Shown: piece by piece, positions 8,824 through 17,891 of the stretch | Layout: every line of letters starts with the position of its first letter | How positions within the stretch are numbered: position 1 is the stretch's first letter | Source of the DNA: PALSA-1006 sp036171275 | GTDB taxonomy: Bacteria; Pseudomonadota; Gammaproteobacteria; Burkholderiales; Gallionellaceae | Direction: 5' to 3' | Assembly (NCBI GenBank): GCA_036171275.1 | Contig: JAVHQT010000092.1 | Coordinates: 5,883 to 69,882, forward strand | DNA: 64,000 bases | The notes under the pieces: model-generated | The model's input: the letters and a program-made list of their open reading frames with translations, nothing else | The model's database searches: none | What the model was told of the DNA's origin: nothing | Translations under genes and position numbers: made by a program

Positions 8824-9825
8824 TTACAGGCCTTGATGATAACTCACCACGCGCTCAACTTCATTTTTTGAACCCAAAATGACTGGCACACGTTGATGCA
8901 GACCTTCCGGTTGTACGTCCAAAATGCGCTGACGACCTGTGGAACTAACGCCACCGGCTTGTTCAACAATAAAGGACATTGGGTTAGCCTCGTAAAGCAA
9001 ACGCAATTTGCCAGCCTTTCCTTTTTCTTTATTATCAAACGGGTACATGAAAATCCCGCCACGCGTCAAGATGCGATGCACTTCGGCGACCATTGAAGCC
9101 ACCCAACGCATATTGAAATTCTTTTCGCGTCCGCCGTCTTTACCTTTCATACATTCATCAACGTATTTTTGAACAGGCGCTTCCCAATAGCGCTGATTCG
9201 ACATATTGATAGCGAATTCGTTAGTGTCGGCTGGAATTTGCATATTCGGGTGCGTCAAGAAGAAATCGCCCACGTCACGGTCGAGCGTAAAGCCATTTAC
9301 GCCATGACCGGAAGTCAACACCATCATGGTATTCGGGCCGTATAACGCATAACCGGCGCACACTTGTTTGGTTCCTGGTTGCAAGAAATCGGCTGCAACT
9401 GGATTCTCAACGCCATCGGGGCAACGCAAAATAGAAAAAATCGTACCGACTGAAATGTTCACGTCGATATTGGATGAGCCATCCAAAGGATCGAAGGTAA
9501 TCAAGTACTTGCCTTTAGGATACTTCGCTGGAATCGGATACACGTCATCCATTTCTTCGGACGCCATCCCAGCCAAGTGACCCGACCATTCGTTGGCTTT
9601 AATGAATACTTCGTTGGTAATAATGTCGAGTTTCTTTTGGGTCTCGCCTTGGATGTTTTCGCTGCCTGCGCTGCCCAACACGCCGATTAATGCGCCTTTG
9701 TTCACGTCATGTGCGATTTGTTTGCAAGCCGAAACGACGTCACTTAACAAACCGGTAAAATCGCCACTTGCATTTGGAATTTGACGTTGTTCTTCGATAA
9801 TAAATTGAATCAGACTCTTGCTCAT
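8824..9825 (-). CDS. fbp: Fructose-1,6-bisphosphatase class I
   Basis: FBPase removes the 1-phosphate of fructose 1,6-bisphosphate, a regeneration step of the Calvin cycle and of gluconeogenesis. The 333-residue protein contains the class I metal/phosphate motif FDPLDGSSNIDVN, with upstream acidic SEEMDDVYP and the C-terminal GKLRLLYEANPMSFIVEQAGG. A strong GGGAGGAAG ribosome binding site precedes the ATG. It lies 74 bases downstream of cbbO on the same strand and is probably part of the cbbM-cbbQ-cbbO-fbp transcription unit, which points to a role in CO2 fixation. Confidence 0.95.
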   Translation of the reverse strand: MSKSLIQFIIEEQRQIPNASGDFTGLLSDVVSACKQIAHDVNKGALIGVLGSAGSENIQGETQKKLDIITNEVFIKANEWSGHLAGMASEEMDDVYPIPAKYPKGKYLITFDPLDGSSNIDVNISVGTIFSILRCPDGVENPVAADFLQPGTKQVCAGYALYGPNTMMVLTSGHGVNGFTLDRDVGDFFLTHPNMQIPADTNEFAINMSNQRYWEAPVQKYVDECMKGKDGGREKNFNMRWVASMVAEVHRILTRGGIFMYPFDNKEKGKAGKLRLLYEANPMSFIVEQAGGVSSTGRQRILDVQPEGLHQRVPVILGSKNEVERVVSYHQGL

Positions 9826-9899
9826 GCTGCTTCCTCCCTAGTTGTTAGAAATATGTGACGCTTGGATTTTACCCGTTTTCAGTGGGTTGCTGCTTAGTA

Positions 9900-12143
9900 T
9901 TACTTCACTAATGCGATAAATAATTGCGGCAGACGCTCCGGTAAACTGGCAATGTTATCAATCACCGCATAATGTTTACCAAATATATCCGCCACATAGG
10001 CATCTGCTTTCGGATCAAGGTTAATGCAATACGTATAAATCGCCTGCTGACCCATTTCGCGCACTGCCATGCGGGCATCTTCAATCAGCAGTCTTGGATC
10101 GTGCGTATCAATGTCGGCGGGTTCACCGTCAGTTAAAATCAGCAACAGTTTTTTATCGGCCTCTTGATGCGCCAAATAATGACCAGCATGACGAATCGCT
10201 GCGCCCATTCGGGTGGAGTAATTCGCTTCCATGCCCGCCAATCGCCCTTTCACCTCGTCATTCCACGGCTCTTTATAGCCTTTAAAATGCCAGAAACGCA
10301 CGTTGTGCCGGGTATCCGAATGGAAGCCGCCAATCGCCAACGGATCGCCCATTTGATCCACTGCCCACGCCAATATCGACACCGCTTCTTGGCTCAATTC
10401 CAACTTGGTTTGGGTAGAACCTTCCGGAATATCAGCCAACGACGCCGACAAATCGAGCAGCAAAGAAATTGCAACGCTGCGCCCGTCATGGCGATGACTC
10501 ATATTGATGCGCACATCCGGCTGCGCCCCGCTCTTAAAATCAATCAGCGAACGCACCGCCACATCCAAATCCAACTCCGCGCCTTCTTCTTGATAGCGAA
10601 TGCGCACCTTGTTTTGCGGTTTGAGTAAGTCTATGATTCTTTTGAGTTTTTTTGCCAAGGCGCTATGTTTTTCTAGCAAACGGTCAATCTCGCTCGCCTT
10701 GCCTTGCGGCTGCAAATGTTCATACAAACTCACCCAATCGGGGCGGTAATGTTCGGCGCTGTAATCCCATTCTGGATAGAGACGCGGCGGCACTTTAAAT
10801 TCTGCTTCCTCTTCCATTGGCGGCCGAGGTTTTTCATCAAAAGTTTCCTCGTCACCCTCTTCGATAAACACCCACATCATGCGGTTATCGTCGCGATAAC
10901 TAACTTCGGTATTATTAAAATACACTTTTCCAAATGAATCGCTTGGCACTTTGCTTTCTGCAATAAATTGCACACCCAACAGCTGGATATCCGCCGTGCG
11001 TGAATTGTCTTTTTTCATTAACTCATTGAATTTATTGACATATTTTACAATCAATGGCGTTTGATAGCCATGATGATTGTCCAGCAAGGCACGCGACAAA
11101 ATCGCTAACCGATGGCGGATATACGATACGCCAGCATCGTGCACTAAATTTTCATTTGGAATCGGATGCAGCTTGCACCACAAACTGCGCAGCCCCGGCA
11201 ACGCCTGCAAGGTCAGATATTCCACACGCGCATCTTCAAAAACCTCCACCGCCATCCGCTGAAACGGACTCAGATTGTCGGCGATGATTGGCGTAGTCCA
11301 GCGTCGATGGGCGCTTAAATGCGCCAACAGCGCGCGATAACGATCAATACCGCGCACGCCATTCGGCAAATCATCATACACATCGGGTAAGTGCAAACCT
11401 TGTCCGCTCAGGTACGGCATCGGTTTGCGCAACTCGTCAAAGTCCAATGAATATGGCATAAATTGCAGGTCATGCAACCATAAGCCATGCAAATACAAAT
11501 CCAACTTGCGCTCTACATCACTCAATAACGTGCCGTGCCGTTCGCGTTGCAGCACCGCCCGACTGTCTGCGGTTTTAATTTGAAAATAGTCGCGTTGATG
11601 TTCTGGGTCGTTCGGATACGCCAACACGCCATAATCCACCCAATTTTTAATCCCCCCTAAGGGCAACTGACTGAATAAATGCGGCACGCTATTCAGAAAA
11701 TCGGGCAAGCATTCACTCGGATACATGGCATCAATGCCATGCACTTTCGGACTGCTGCGCAGCCCAGTTTGCACCACCAAATTTAAATATTCGGTGAATA
11801 ATTCGCGACTTTCTAAGGCGCGTGCGGCCGACACCAAACTCTGCAAAAAGGATGGAATCGCTTTGCTATTCGGCGATTTTGCCAAGGTGCGGGTAAAACT
11901 CACCACCTCTTCAATCACGGCCTCACCCAACAAAGCAGCGACTTGTGGCATCGCTTCCAGAAACTCCAACACCGTTTCTTCGCCGCGCCCCATTTTGTAA
12001 ATCGCGTTTGCGCCCAAAATATAGGTATCAATACCTTCCGCGCTCAAATGCTCGCGCGCAGCAACCATGCAATCATCAAACACCGCTTGGACGCGTTTGA
12101 AATTACAGTTCAGTTTTTCACGTTCTTCGGCAGTTGCAATCAT
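9900..12143 (-). CDS. cbbO: RuBisCO activase component CbbO (vWA-domain protein)
   Basis: CbbO is the von Willebrand A adaptor that, with the AAA+ ATPase CbbQ, removes inhibitory sugar phosphates from RuBisCO. The 747-residue protein has a long alpha-helical N-terminal part and a C-terminal vWA domain (about residues 545-747) with an intact MIDAS: DLSAS, the Thr in STRMG, and LTDGEPAD. An acidic linker (EEGDEETFDEKPRPP, around 430-445) precedes it. Linkage to cbbM and cbbQ indicates the Q2O2 type that serves form II enzymes. No strong Shine-Dalgarno is seen at the ATG, so the start is likely but not certain. Confidence 0.92.
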   Translation of the reverse strand: MIATAEEREKLNCNFKRVQAVFDDCMVAAREHLSAEGIDTYILGANAIYKMGRGEETVLEFLEAMPQVAALLGEAVIEEVVSFTRTLAKSPNSKAIPSFLQSLVSAARALESRELFTEYLNLVVQTGLRSSPKVHGIDAMYPSECLPDFLNSVPHLFSQLPLGGIKNWVDYGVLAYPNDPEHQRDYFQIKTADSRAVLQRERHGTLLSDVERKLDLYLHGLWLHDLQFMPYSLDFDELRKPMPYLSGQGLHLPDVYDDLPNGVRGIDRYRALLAHLSAHRRWTTPIIADNLSPFQRMAVEVFEDARVEYLTLQALPGLRSLWCKLHPIPNENLVHDAGVSYIRHRLAILSRALLDNHHGYQTPLIVKYVNKFNELMKKDNSRTADIQLLGVQFIAESKVPSDSFGKVYFNNTEVSYRDDNRMMWVFIEEGDEETFDEKPRPPMEEEAEFKVPPRLYPEWDYSAEHYRPDWVSLYEHLQPQGKASEIDRLLEKHSALAKKLKRIIDLLKPQNKVRIRYQEEGAELDLDVAVRSLIDFKSGAQPDVRINMSHRHDGRSVAISLLLDLSASLADIPEGSTQTKLELSQEAVSILAWAVDQMGDPLAIGGFHSDTRHNVRFWHFKGYKEPWNDEVKGRLAGMEANYSTRMGAAIRHAGHYLAHQEADKKLLLILTDGEPADIDTHDPRLLIEDARMAVREMGQQAIYTYCINLDPKADAYVADIFGKHYAVIDNIASLPERLPQLFIALVK

Positions 12144-12266
12144 TTTTGTCGATATCCAAAATCTTAAAAGCTTTCTGCAAATTGTGCTGCTTGCTCAAAT
12201 TAAAACTAAATTCAAAACAACTTTCGTTTGTTTTTAAGGCTTTAATCTGCGGATCAAGCGTTCGCT

Positions 12267-13082
12267 TTATGCCTCAAATACCGCATCAATCGCGTGATCC
12301 AGCGTATCGCGAATATCGGCATCATCGGTAATCGGACGCACCAGCGCCATGCGACAGGCATCGCGTGGCGCAATACCTTGCTGAATTAAGGTGGCGGCGT
12401 ACACCAGCAAACGCGTCGAAATCCCTTCGTCTAGACCGTGCCCTTTTAACTTGCGCGCCACTTCGCCGATTTTGACCAGCTTGCTTGAAACCTCGCTGCT
12501 AATGCCGGTTTCTTTGCTGACAATGGCGATTTCAACGTCCACTTTTGCGTAGTCAAATTCCAGCCCGGCAAAGCGTTGTTTGGTGGATTGCTTCAAGTCT
12601 TTCATCAGATTTTGATAGCCGGGATTATAAGAAATCACCAATTGAAAATCTGGGTGTGCTGCCACCAACTCACCTTTTTTATCCAACGGCAAGGTGCGTC
12701 TATGGTCGGTCAAAGGGTGAATGACCACCGTGGTGTCTTGGCGCGCCTCAACGATTTCATCCAGATAGCAAATCGCGCCATAACGCGCAGCCAAAGTCAG
12801 TGGACCATCTAGCCAGCGCGTGCCATTGGCATCTAGCAAATAGCGACCAACCAAATCGGACGCCGTCATATCTTCATTGCAAGCTACTGTTATTAAAGGC
12901 TTATTTAACTTCCATGCCATGTGCTCCACGAAACGTGATTTACCACAACCGGTTGGGCCTTTTAGCATCACCGGCAGGCGCGCGTTATAAGCCGCTTCGT
13001 ATAGCGCCACTTCGTTGCTTTGCGCTTGATAGAACGGCTCTTTAGAAATTTGGTATTGCTTAATATCGAACATCGTACTCAT
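12267..13082 (-). CDS. cbbQ: RuBisCO activase AAA+ ATPase CbbQ
   Basis: A 271-residue MoxR-family AAA+ ATPase that remodels inhibited RuBisCO with CbbO. Walker A is GPTGCGKSRFVEHM (about 41-54), Walker B is AICYLDEIVEARQDT (about 106-120), and the sensor region has VISYNPGYQ. The MxxSDLVGRY-like segment TASDLVGRYLL is typical of CbbQ/NorQ. Position between cbbM and cbbO settles CbbQ over NorQ. The start is supported by GGGAGAG upstream. A Rho-independent terminator separates it from cbbM, so cbbQO may be read at a lower level by readthrough or from its own promoter. Confidence 0.94.
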   Translation of the reverse strand: MSTMFDIKQYQISKEPFYQAQSNEVALYEAAYNARLPVMLKGPTGCGKSRFVEHMAWKLNKPLITVACNEDMTASDLVGRYLLDANGTRWLDGPLTLAARYGAICYLDEIVEARQDTTVVIHPLTDHRRTLPLDKKGELVAAHPDFQLVISYNPGYQNLMKDLKQSTKQRFAGLEFDYAKVDVEIAIVSKETGISSEVSSKLVKIGEVARKLKGHGLDEGISTRLLVYAATLIQQGIAPRDACRMALVRPITDDADIRDTLDHAIDAVFEA

Positions 13083-13135
13083 GCTGCTCTCCCTGTTTTC
13101 GGGTAAAAATCTAGTGACAACTCAACTGTTTGGGA

Positions 13136-13172
13136 TAAAAAAACCCCTGCAAGAAATGTCCGGCAGGGGTTT
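13136..13172 (-). terminator. Intrinsic terminator downstream of cbbM
   Basis: The 10-bp inverted repeat AAACCCCTGC (13141-13150) / GCAGGGGTTT (13163-13172) is followed on the minus strand by a run of T. It is 19 bases past the cbbM stop codon and before cbbQ, a layout that would give more RuBisCO than activase from one promoter. Confidence 0.85.
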
Positions 13173-13191
13173 CGGTTAAACAGCGCTCGTC

Positions 13192-14571
13192 TTACTTGTG
13201 AACACCGAGTTTTTGACGCCATCCAGGGAAAATCTTGTCGGCATCTTTAGGGAACGACTCGAAAGCGCGTGCAAATTCTTTATGCTCTTTTGCGTATTCG
13301 ACTGGGTCGGCACCGGCTTTCCAGCATTCATACGATTGACGCAAAGAAATCGCGCCGGCTGCGGGAGAATCAATGTGACCGTAAGCGCCGCCACCTGCAG
13401 TGTTAATCACGTTGCCGTGCCCGAGGTTTTGGAAGAAACCTGGCAGACGCAAAGCATTCATACCGCCAGAGATAATTGGGGTGGTAGGTTTCATACCATA
13501 CCATTCTTGGTGATAGAACGGACCTTGGCAGCTATCACGCTCAATCATGTAGGCGATCACTTTGTCATCTTTACCGCCTTCCATCTTACCGAAGCCCATG
13601 GTGCCGACGTGAATACCGGAAGCACCTTGCAGACGAGACATTTTAGCCAGCACAAAAGCGGTGTAGCCGCGCTTGGACGAAGGCGATGTAACCGCGCCGT
13701 GACCAGCACGGTGGAAGTGCAAGTATTGGCTTGGATATTGACGACGTGCAGTGGTAATCATGCCAGGACCACCGACATAACCGTCCACCAAGAACGCGAC
13801 TTTATCGGCATCTGAACCGAATGTTTCCAAAGCGAAGTCAGCACGAGCGCACATTTCATAGTGGTCATCGGCAGTAATGTTCATCGAGAACAATTTAGCT
13901 TGACCCGTTTCGTCTTGAGCGCGTTTCAGTGCGTCATGGACGAGCGGCAATACTTTCTTGATCGGGCAAAATACTTGGTTACCTTGAGGCTCGTCGTTCT
14001 TGATGAAATCGCCGCCCAACCAAAATTGATACGCCGCATTCGCGAAAGGTTCAGGACGCAGACCCAATTTAGGTTTAATAATGGTGCCCGAAATGTAGCC
14101 GCCGTTAACAACTGGGCGACCCAAAATGCGCCACAAGTCAGAAATGTCTTTTGCAGGACCGTCAAACAATTGCAGCATACGGGGCGGAATATAGAAATCT
14201 TGCATTTGCAGATTTTCGATGTCGCCCATGCCTTGATTGTTACCAATAGTCAAGGTTAGGAAAGAAACGATCATGGCACGGCCGTCGATGACGTTACGGT
14301 CAAACAAGTCATTCGGATAAGCCACTTTCATAATGCCTTTGGCTTCGTCGATTTCGTACACCAGCGCATCAACGCCTTTGGTGAAATCATCGGTGGTTGA
14401 CACTTCAACATTGGTACCGGTAGATGATTCAGCGGCGATATGTGATGCTGCCTCAAGATAGCCCACACCCGCCATTGGCGTCATGGTGTAGGCAACTAAA
14501 ATGTGACCGCCGTTTTTAATGAGTTCGGCTTCTTTAAGGTCTAGATTTGAATAACGAGCTGACTGATCCAT
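13192..14571 (-). CDS. cbbM: Form II ribulose-1,5-bisphosphate carboxylase/oxygenase large subunit
   Basis: CbbM fixes CO2 onto ribulose 1,5-bisphosphate in the Calvin cycle. The 459-residue protein is form II: no small-subunit gene is present and the numbering matches the Rhodospirillum rubrum enzyme. Catalytic residues are all visible: Lys166 in TIIKPKLGL, carbamylated Lys191 with Asp193 and Glu194 in GGDFIKNDEPQ, the HFHRAGHGA histidine, GFGKMEG loop 6 lysine, and ISGGMNA. A GGAGGAAG ribosome binding site precedes the ATG. It is divergent from cbbR and first in the cbb cluster. Form II enzymes have low CO2/O2 specificity and suit microoxic, CO2-rich settings. Confidence 0.98.
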   Translation of the reverse strand: MDQSARYSNLDLKEAELIKNGGHILVAYTMTPMAGVGYLEAASHIAAESSTGTNVEVSTTDDFTKGVDALVYEIDEAKGIMKVAYPNDLFDRNVIDGRAMIVSFLTLTIGNNQGMGDIENLQMQDFYIPPRMLQLFDGPAKDISDLWRILGRPVVNGGYISGTIIKPKLGLRPEPFANAAYQFWLGGDFIKNDEPQGNQVFCPIKKVLPLVHDALKRAQDETGQAKLFSMNITADDHYEMCARADFALETFGSDADKVAFLVDGYVGGPGMITTARRQYPSQYLHFHRAGHGAVTSPSSKRGYTAFVLAKMSRLQGASGIHVGTMGFGKMEGGKDDKVIAYMIERDSCQGPFYHQEWYGMKPTTPIISGGMNALRLPGFFQNLGHGNVINTAGGGAYGHIDSPAAGAISLRQSYECWKAGADPVEYAKEHKEFARAFESFPKDADKIFPGWRQKLGVHK

Positions 14572-14664
14572 GCTTCCTCCTGATTAGTAAACAATTGAGA
14601 TACAACGGTGCAAACTATAAATGCGGCTGACTATAAATAACAGTCAAACTTTTTTATTGGAACC

Positions 14665-14679
14665 ATAAGAAAATCTTAT
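14665..14679. promoter_or_regulatory. Putative CbbR operator in the cbbM-cbbR intergenic region
   Basis: The 133-base gap between the divergent cbbM and cbbR holds a perfect palindrome, ATAAGAAAATCTTAT. It contains the T-N11-A pattern (TAAGAAAATCTTA) bound by LysR-type regulators. Placement 26 bases before the cbbR start fits CbbR autorepression combined with activation of cbbM. It has not been tested. Confidence 0.6.
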
Positions 14680-14704
14680 AGTCTTTGATTACAATACCAA
14701 GACC

Positions 14705-15598
14705 ATGCTAAATCTAACATTGCGCCAACTTCAAGTTTTTGCCACTGTCGCACGGCACTTAAGTCACTCCCGTGCGGCGCGCGAATTGTATCTGAGCCAG
14801 CCCGCAGTTTCCATGCAAATTAAGCAGCTCGAGCAAAATATTGGGCTGCCTTTGTTTGAGCAAACGGGCAAGCAATTACATCTAACCGAGGCCGGGCGCG
14901 AAATGCTGCATTACAGCCTAAGCATCACGCAGCAAATTACTGAAATGAATCAAGTATTTAACGCAATGAAAGGTTTAGAGCAGGGCGAATTAAACATAGC
15001 CGTTGTTAGCAGCGCTAATTATTTTATGCCGCAACGACTGGCGCAATTTATTCAAGCGCATCCCAAAATTCAGGTGAATTTATCGGTCGCCAACCGCGAC
15101 AGCGTGTTGAAGCAAGTAATCGAAAATACCGCCGACTTCGCGATTATGGGACAACCGCCCAGCGGCACCGAAATGCGCGCCGAATCGTTTATGGAAAACC
15201 CACTGGTGGTGATCGCGGCGCCGTCGCATCCGCTGGTGACGGCCAATAAAATTCAGCCAACGCAACTCGTCAATGAAACTTTCTTATTACGCGAACGCGG
15301 TTCCGGCACACGCGGCGTGGTGGAACGGTTTTTTGCCAGTCACCACTTACCTTTGCCGCGCAATATGGAAATGGACACCAACGAAGCAATCAAACAATCG
15401 GTACAAGCCGGCATCGGCATCGGCATTATTTCGCGGCATGGCATTGAATTAGAATTAGAAACGCAACGTTTGGTGGTGCTTGACGTGGCGCATTTTCCCA
15501 TCGTGCGTCACTGGTACATTGTGCATCGTAAAGATAAGCGCCCATCGCTGGCTGCAGTGGCTTTTGAAGGTTTCTTGCTCGAAAATGTAAGTGTTTGA
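14705..15598 (+). CDS. cbbR: LysR-type regulator of the Calvin-cycle genes (CbbR)
   Basis: A 297-residue LysR-family transcription factor. The N-terminal winged helix (about 1-62) reads LTLRQLQVFATVARHLSHSRAARELYLSQPAVSMQIKQLE, broken here only by family convention, and is followed by a periplasmic-binding-protein-like effector domain with GGEL/QGELNIAV-type strand starts and GIGIISRHGIELE near residues 238-250. Divergent arrangement from cbbM with a shared operator-like palindrome identifies it as CbbR, which senses metabolites such as RuBP or NADPH in relatives. It converges on the mshP gene. Confidence 0.93.
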   Translation: MLNLTLRQLQVFATVARHLSHSRAARELYLSQPAVSMQIKQLEQNIGLPLFEQTGKQLHLTEAGREMLHYSLSITQQITEMNQVFNAMKGLEQGELNIAVVSSANYFMPQRLAQFIQAHPKIQVNLSVANRDSVLKQVIENTADFAIMGQPPSGTEMRAESFMENPLVVIAAPSHPLVTANKIQPTQLVNETFLLRERGSGTRGVVERFFASHHLPLPRNMEMDTNEAIKQSVQAGIGIGIISRHGIELELETQRLVVLDVAHFPIVRHWYIVHRKDKRPSLAAVAFEGFLLENVSV

Positions 15599-15609
15599 TT
15601 ATATTGAAC

Positions 15610-16050
15610 TTATTGAATAATTGTCACGGCAATCACCCGTTCGGCATAGCCTTCACTGCCAGCCGAACCGACCGCCGCAGAGGCGCTTAATTCATACGAC
15701 CAACGGGTTATTCCATCTTCATTATAAAAAACGGCACCGGTACTACAACTGACATTGACAGTAAATGCATTCAGTGGCGCATCCGGCAGCGCAATGGTTT
15801 GATTGGTTGAGCCCGCTTGGCAAGCACTGGCAAATGTCCGAGGAACACTGCTTTGAATAATCTGGAACGCGCCCCATTCAATCCCCGCCCGCGCGGCTTG
15901 ATAGGCACGTTTTCCGATCACATCCATGGCGTCCGTTTGATGCTGTGCCGCAGAAATCGTCAGCGCAAAAGCGCCCATCGCGGCAATCACCACCAATAAG
16001 AAAATAGCGGTGACTAAACTAAATCCACCTTGTCTTTGTAAATTTTTCAT
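15610..16050 (-). CDS. mshP: MSHA biogenesis protein MshP-like (PilX-type minor pilin)
   Basis: A 146-residue protein with a short basic leader and GFSLVTAIFLLVVIAAMGAFAL, the MshP/PilX-like hydrophobic N-terminus that lacks the usual Glu5. A RAYQAARAGIEWGAFQ segment is typical of this family. It overlaps mshO by four bases (ATGA) and is last in the pilus cluster, the position of mshP in Vibrio MSHA loci. MshP is thought to take part in pilus tip assembly. mshQ, which normally follows, is absent because cbbR converges from the other side. Confidence 0.8.
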   Translation of the reverse strand: MKNLQRQGGFSLVTAIFLLVVIAAMGAFALTISAAQHQTDAMDVIGKRAYQAARAGIEWGAFQIIQSSVPRTFASACQAGSTNQTIALPDAPLNAFTVNVSCSTGAVFYNEDGITRWSYELSASAAVGSAGSEGYAERVIAVTIIQ

Positions 16051-16943
16051 GGGGCATTATTCACATGAATTTCTTCATACAAACTCACGGTCTCCTGACT
16101 TTTAGTCACGCTCAGCTTTACCGCCAACAGGGCATTTCGCCCATTCGCCACGTCATAATCAAAAGCACACGCGCTGACGTTATTCGCCAAAATGGCGCTA
16201 GAACCCAATGTTGGCAAAACTTGCGCCGAATTAAACCCATAATTCCAATACCGAATCAGTTGCGCCTGACCGTCGCCGCTGGCACTTAGGGTATTCAACG
16301 TGCCGACACACGCATACGTGACGGCATTTTGCGTGCCCTCCACAGTCTGAAAGCGCTGACTGTCCAGCATCGCCGATGGCGGCAACGCAACTGTAGAAGC
16401 AAAATGGACAGTGGCAGCATTGGCGCTCGAGGTCGCAATGACGCGTCGCACCGCCGACGCCGCCGCCACATCCAAATACGGCAAGCTGCCATCCGACTGC
16501 GTACTGCCGATCACGATTGAATCACCAACCGCCACCGAAATCGGCGCGCCAATAATTTCAAAACACGTATCAATCGTAGCAAAGTCCAATACATCTTCAG
16601 CTACCGTGCCACCACATTTTGCAGTCGCCGTGCCCCTAGTATCCAAGATGCCACGATAACGCCCGCCATTTTTAGTGGGGATAAATTCCACATAAGTTGC
16701 GCCCAATGGGGTGGGCAAACGGATGCTATTGGGTACCGCCGTGCGAATATCACGAGAAAGTCGCTGAAACGCACCATCGGCAATATCAGTCAACTCTGCC
16801 CGCCGCGCCACATCAATATATTGCTTCATCGGTGCTTGCAAGAAAATCGCCACAATCCCGCCAATAATGCCGGTCAGCACCATGACAATAATCATTTCGA
16901 TTAAGGTAAAGCCAGTTTGCGCGGTGCGGTGCAGGCTCATCAA
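16047..16943 (-). CDS. mshO: MSHA biogenesis protein MshO-like prepilin
   Basis: A 298-residue type IV pilin-like protein with a classical class III leader, TGFTLIEMIIVMVLTGIIGG, where processing occurs after the Gly and Glu5 is present. The following segment QRLSRDIRTAVPNSIRL matches the MshO/PulJ family of large minor pilins. It overlaps mshP and mshD by four bases at each end, so it is translationally coupled in an operon. The rest of the protein is a beta-rich, alanine- and valine-rich pilin head typical of secreted domains. Confidence 0.85.
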   Translation of the reverse strand: MMSLHRTAQTGFTLIEMIIVMVLTGIIGGIVAIFLQAPMKQYIDVARRAELTDIADGAFQRLSRDIRTAVPNSIRLPTPLGATYVEFIPTKNGGRYRGILDTRGTATAKCGGTVAEDVLDFATIDTCFEIIGAPISVAVGDSIVIGSTQSDGSLPYLDVAAASAVRRVIATSSANAATVHFASTVALPPSAMLDSQRFQTVEGTQNAVTYACVGTLNTLSASGDGQAQLIRYWNYGFNSAQVLPTLGSSAILANNVSACAFDYDVANGRNALLAVKLSVTKSQETVSLYEEIHVNNAP

Positions 16944-17452
16944 TATGCCGTCCGATAGCCCATCACACTGATCGCATCGCCATTGGGCGGCGTGACAGTA
17001 ACGGTAATGCGCACCGCGCTGGCAGCAGGCGAACCAATCGTCACTGGAGACGCTGCCAACACGCTGACCGAATAATTGCTCAAGATTGCACCATTGAAGG
17101 TTGAAATACCGCTCGCGCTACTCATGGTAAAGCCGTTGTAGTCAGTAATCACATGGTATTCGATGTTGCGATTACTGGCGCTGACCAGATTGGTACTGGG
17201 CACACCCGATTCAGGATTGACGTCTTGCGCCTCAATTTCCTCCAGCAACGACTCCGCAATCGCCAAGGTTTGTTTGTGCATCATCGGGTCGGCGCTACTT
17301 TTAGCCACCGTATTCATTACCGACAAAATGCCGATTAGCGCGGTGCTGACAATCACGATAAACATGATTAACTCAATCAGGCTAATACCACGCTGATTGA
17401 CAATATTCAATTTAAACAATGGGTTAATGAACATAACCCGTTTCATGTTCAA
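16940..17452 (-). CDS. mshD: MSHA pilin protein MshD-like
   Basis: A 170-residue minor pilin. The leader NQRGISLIELIMFIVIVSTALIG has the cleavage Gly and Glu5, and the ensuing QTLAIAESLLEEIEAQD block is the MshD/PulI-type helix. Two possible starts exist; the ORF begins at an ATG 24 residues before the cleavage site, and the leader is therefore unusually long (about 24 residues) unless the downstream frame starts later. It overlaps mshC by 29 bases and mshO by four bases. Confidence 0.82.
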   Translation of the reverse strand: MNMKRVMFINPLFKLNIVNQRGISLIELIMFIVIVSTALIGILSVMNTVAKSSADPMMHKQTLAIAESLLEEIEAQDVNPESGVPSTNLVSASNRNIEYHVITDYNGFTMSSASGISTFNGAILSNYSVSVLAASPVTIGSPAASAVRITVTVTPPNGDAISVMGYRTAY

Positions 17453-17882
17453 TCAAAATCGTCGTAATTCCCGCAGTCGCGTCGCCCACAGTTAAAGAAT
17501 CTTGCGCTGCATTGGCCACACCCAGTGAATTAACTGGGCGGCCGAGCGCATCAAAATAAATCGTTTTGGCGGTTAAGGTCACGCTGCTAGGATTGGCACA
17601 AGTCAGACTGTAATTCACCACGCGCAAGGTGCAGTCCGAACTATTCGCGGAATTGCTGCTGATCGCCACTTGAATTTGATGGCGTTGCGCGATAGCGCTT
17701 TTTTGCCCGTAACGTAAAGCAGCCTTAATCTGATCGGCAGCGCCTTGCGCCTGAAACATAGACGTGTTGAGCAATTTTGGCATGGCTGCCACGGCCAACA
17801 CCCCAACGATAATCATCACGGTGATTAACTCAATCAGCGTAAATCCTTGCGTGAACTTATTCATTTTATTCAAATAAATCAT
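17424..17882 (-). CDS. mshC: MSHA pilin protein MshC-like (GspH-type)
   Basis: A 152-residue minor pilin with leader FTQGFTLIELITVMIIVGVLA, the cleavage Gly and Glu5 intact. The AAMPKLLN and ADQIKAALRYGQKSAIAQRHQIQVAI blocks are characteristic of GspH/FimT/MshC proteins, whose heads bind or cap the pilus tip. Its 3' end overlaps mshD by 29 bases and it lies nine bases downstream of the second pilin gene, in line with the mshA-C-D-O-P order. Confidence 0.85.
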   Translation of the reverse strand: MIYLNKMNKFTQGFTLIELITVMIIVGVLAVAAMPKLLNTSMFQAQGAADQIKAALRYGQKSAIAQRHQIQVAISSNSANSSDCTLRVVNYSLTCANPSSVTLTAKTIYFDALGRPVNSLGVANAAQDSLTVGDATAGITTILIEHETGYVH

Positions 17883-17891
17883 AATGATAGC

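Noticed and set aside
13198..13815. 205-codon plus-strand ORF opposite cbbM
   Set aside because: It is antisense to the highly conserved form II RuBisCO gene and reflects its codon structure.
15080..15265. 61-codon minus-strand ORF within cbbR
   Set aside because: It is antisense to the conserved effector domain of cbbR and has no independent support.
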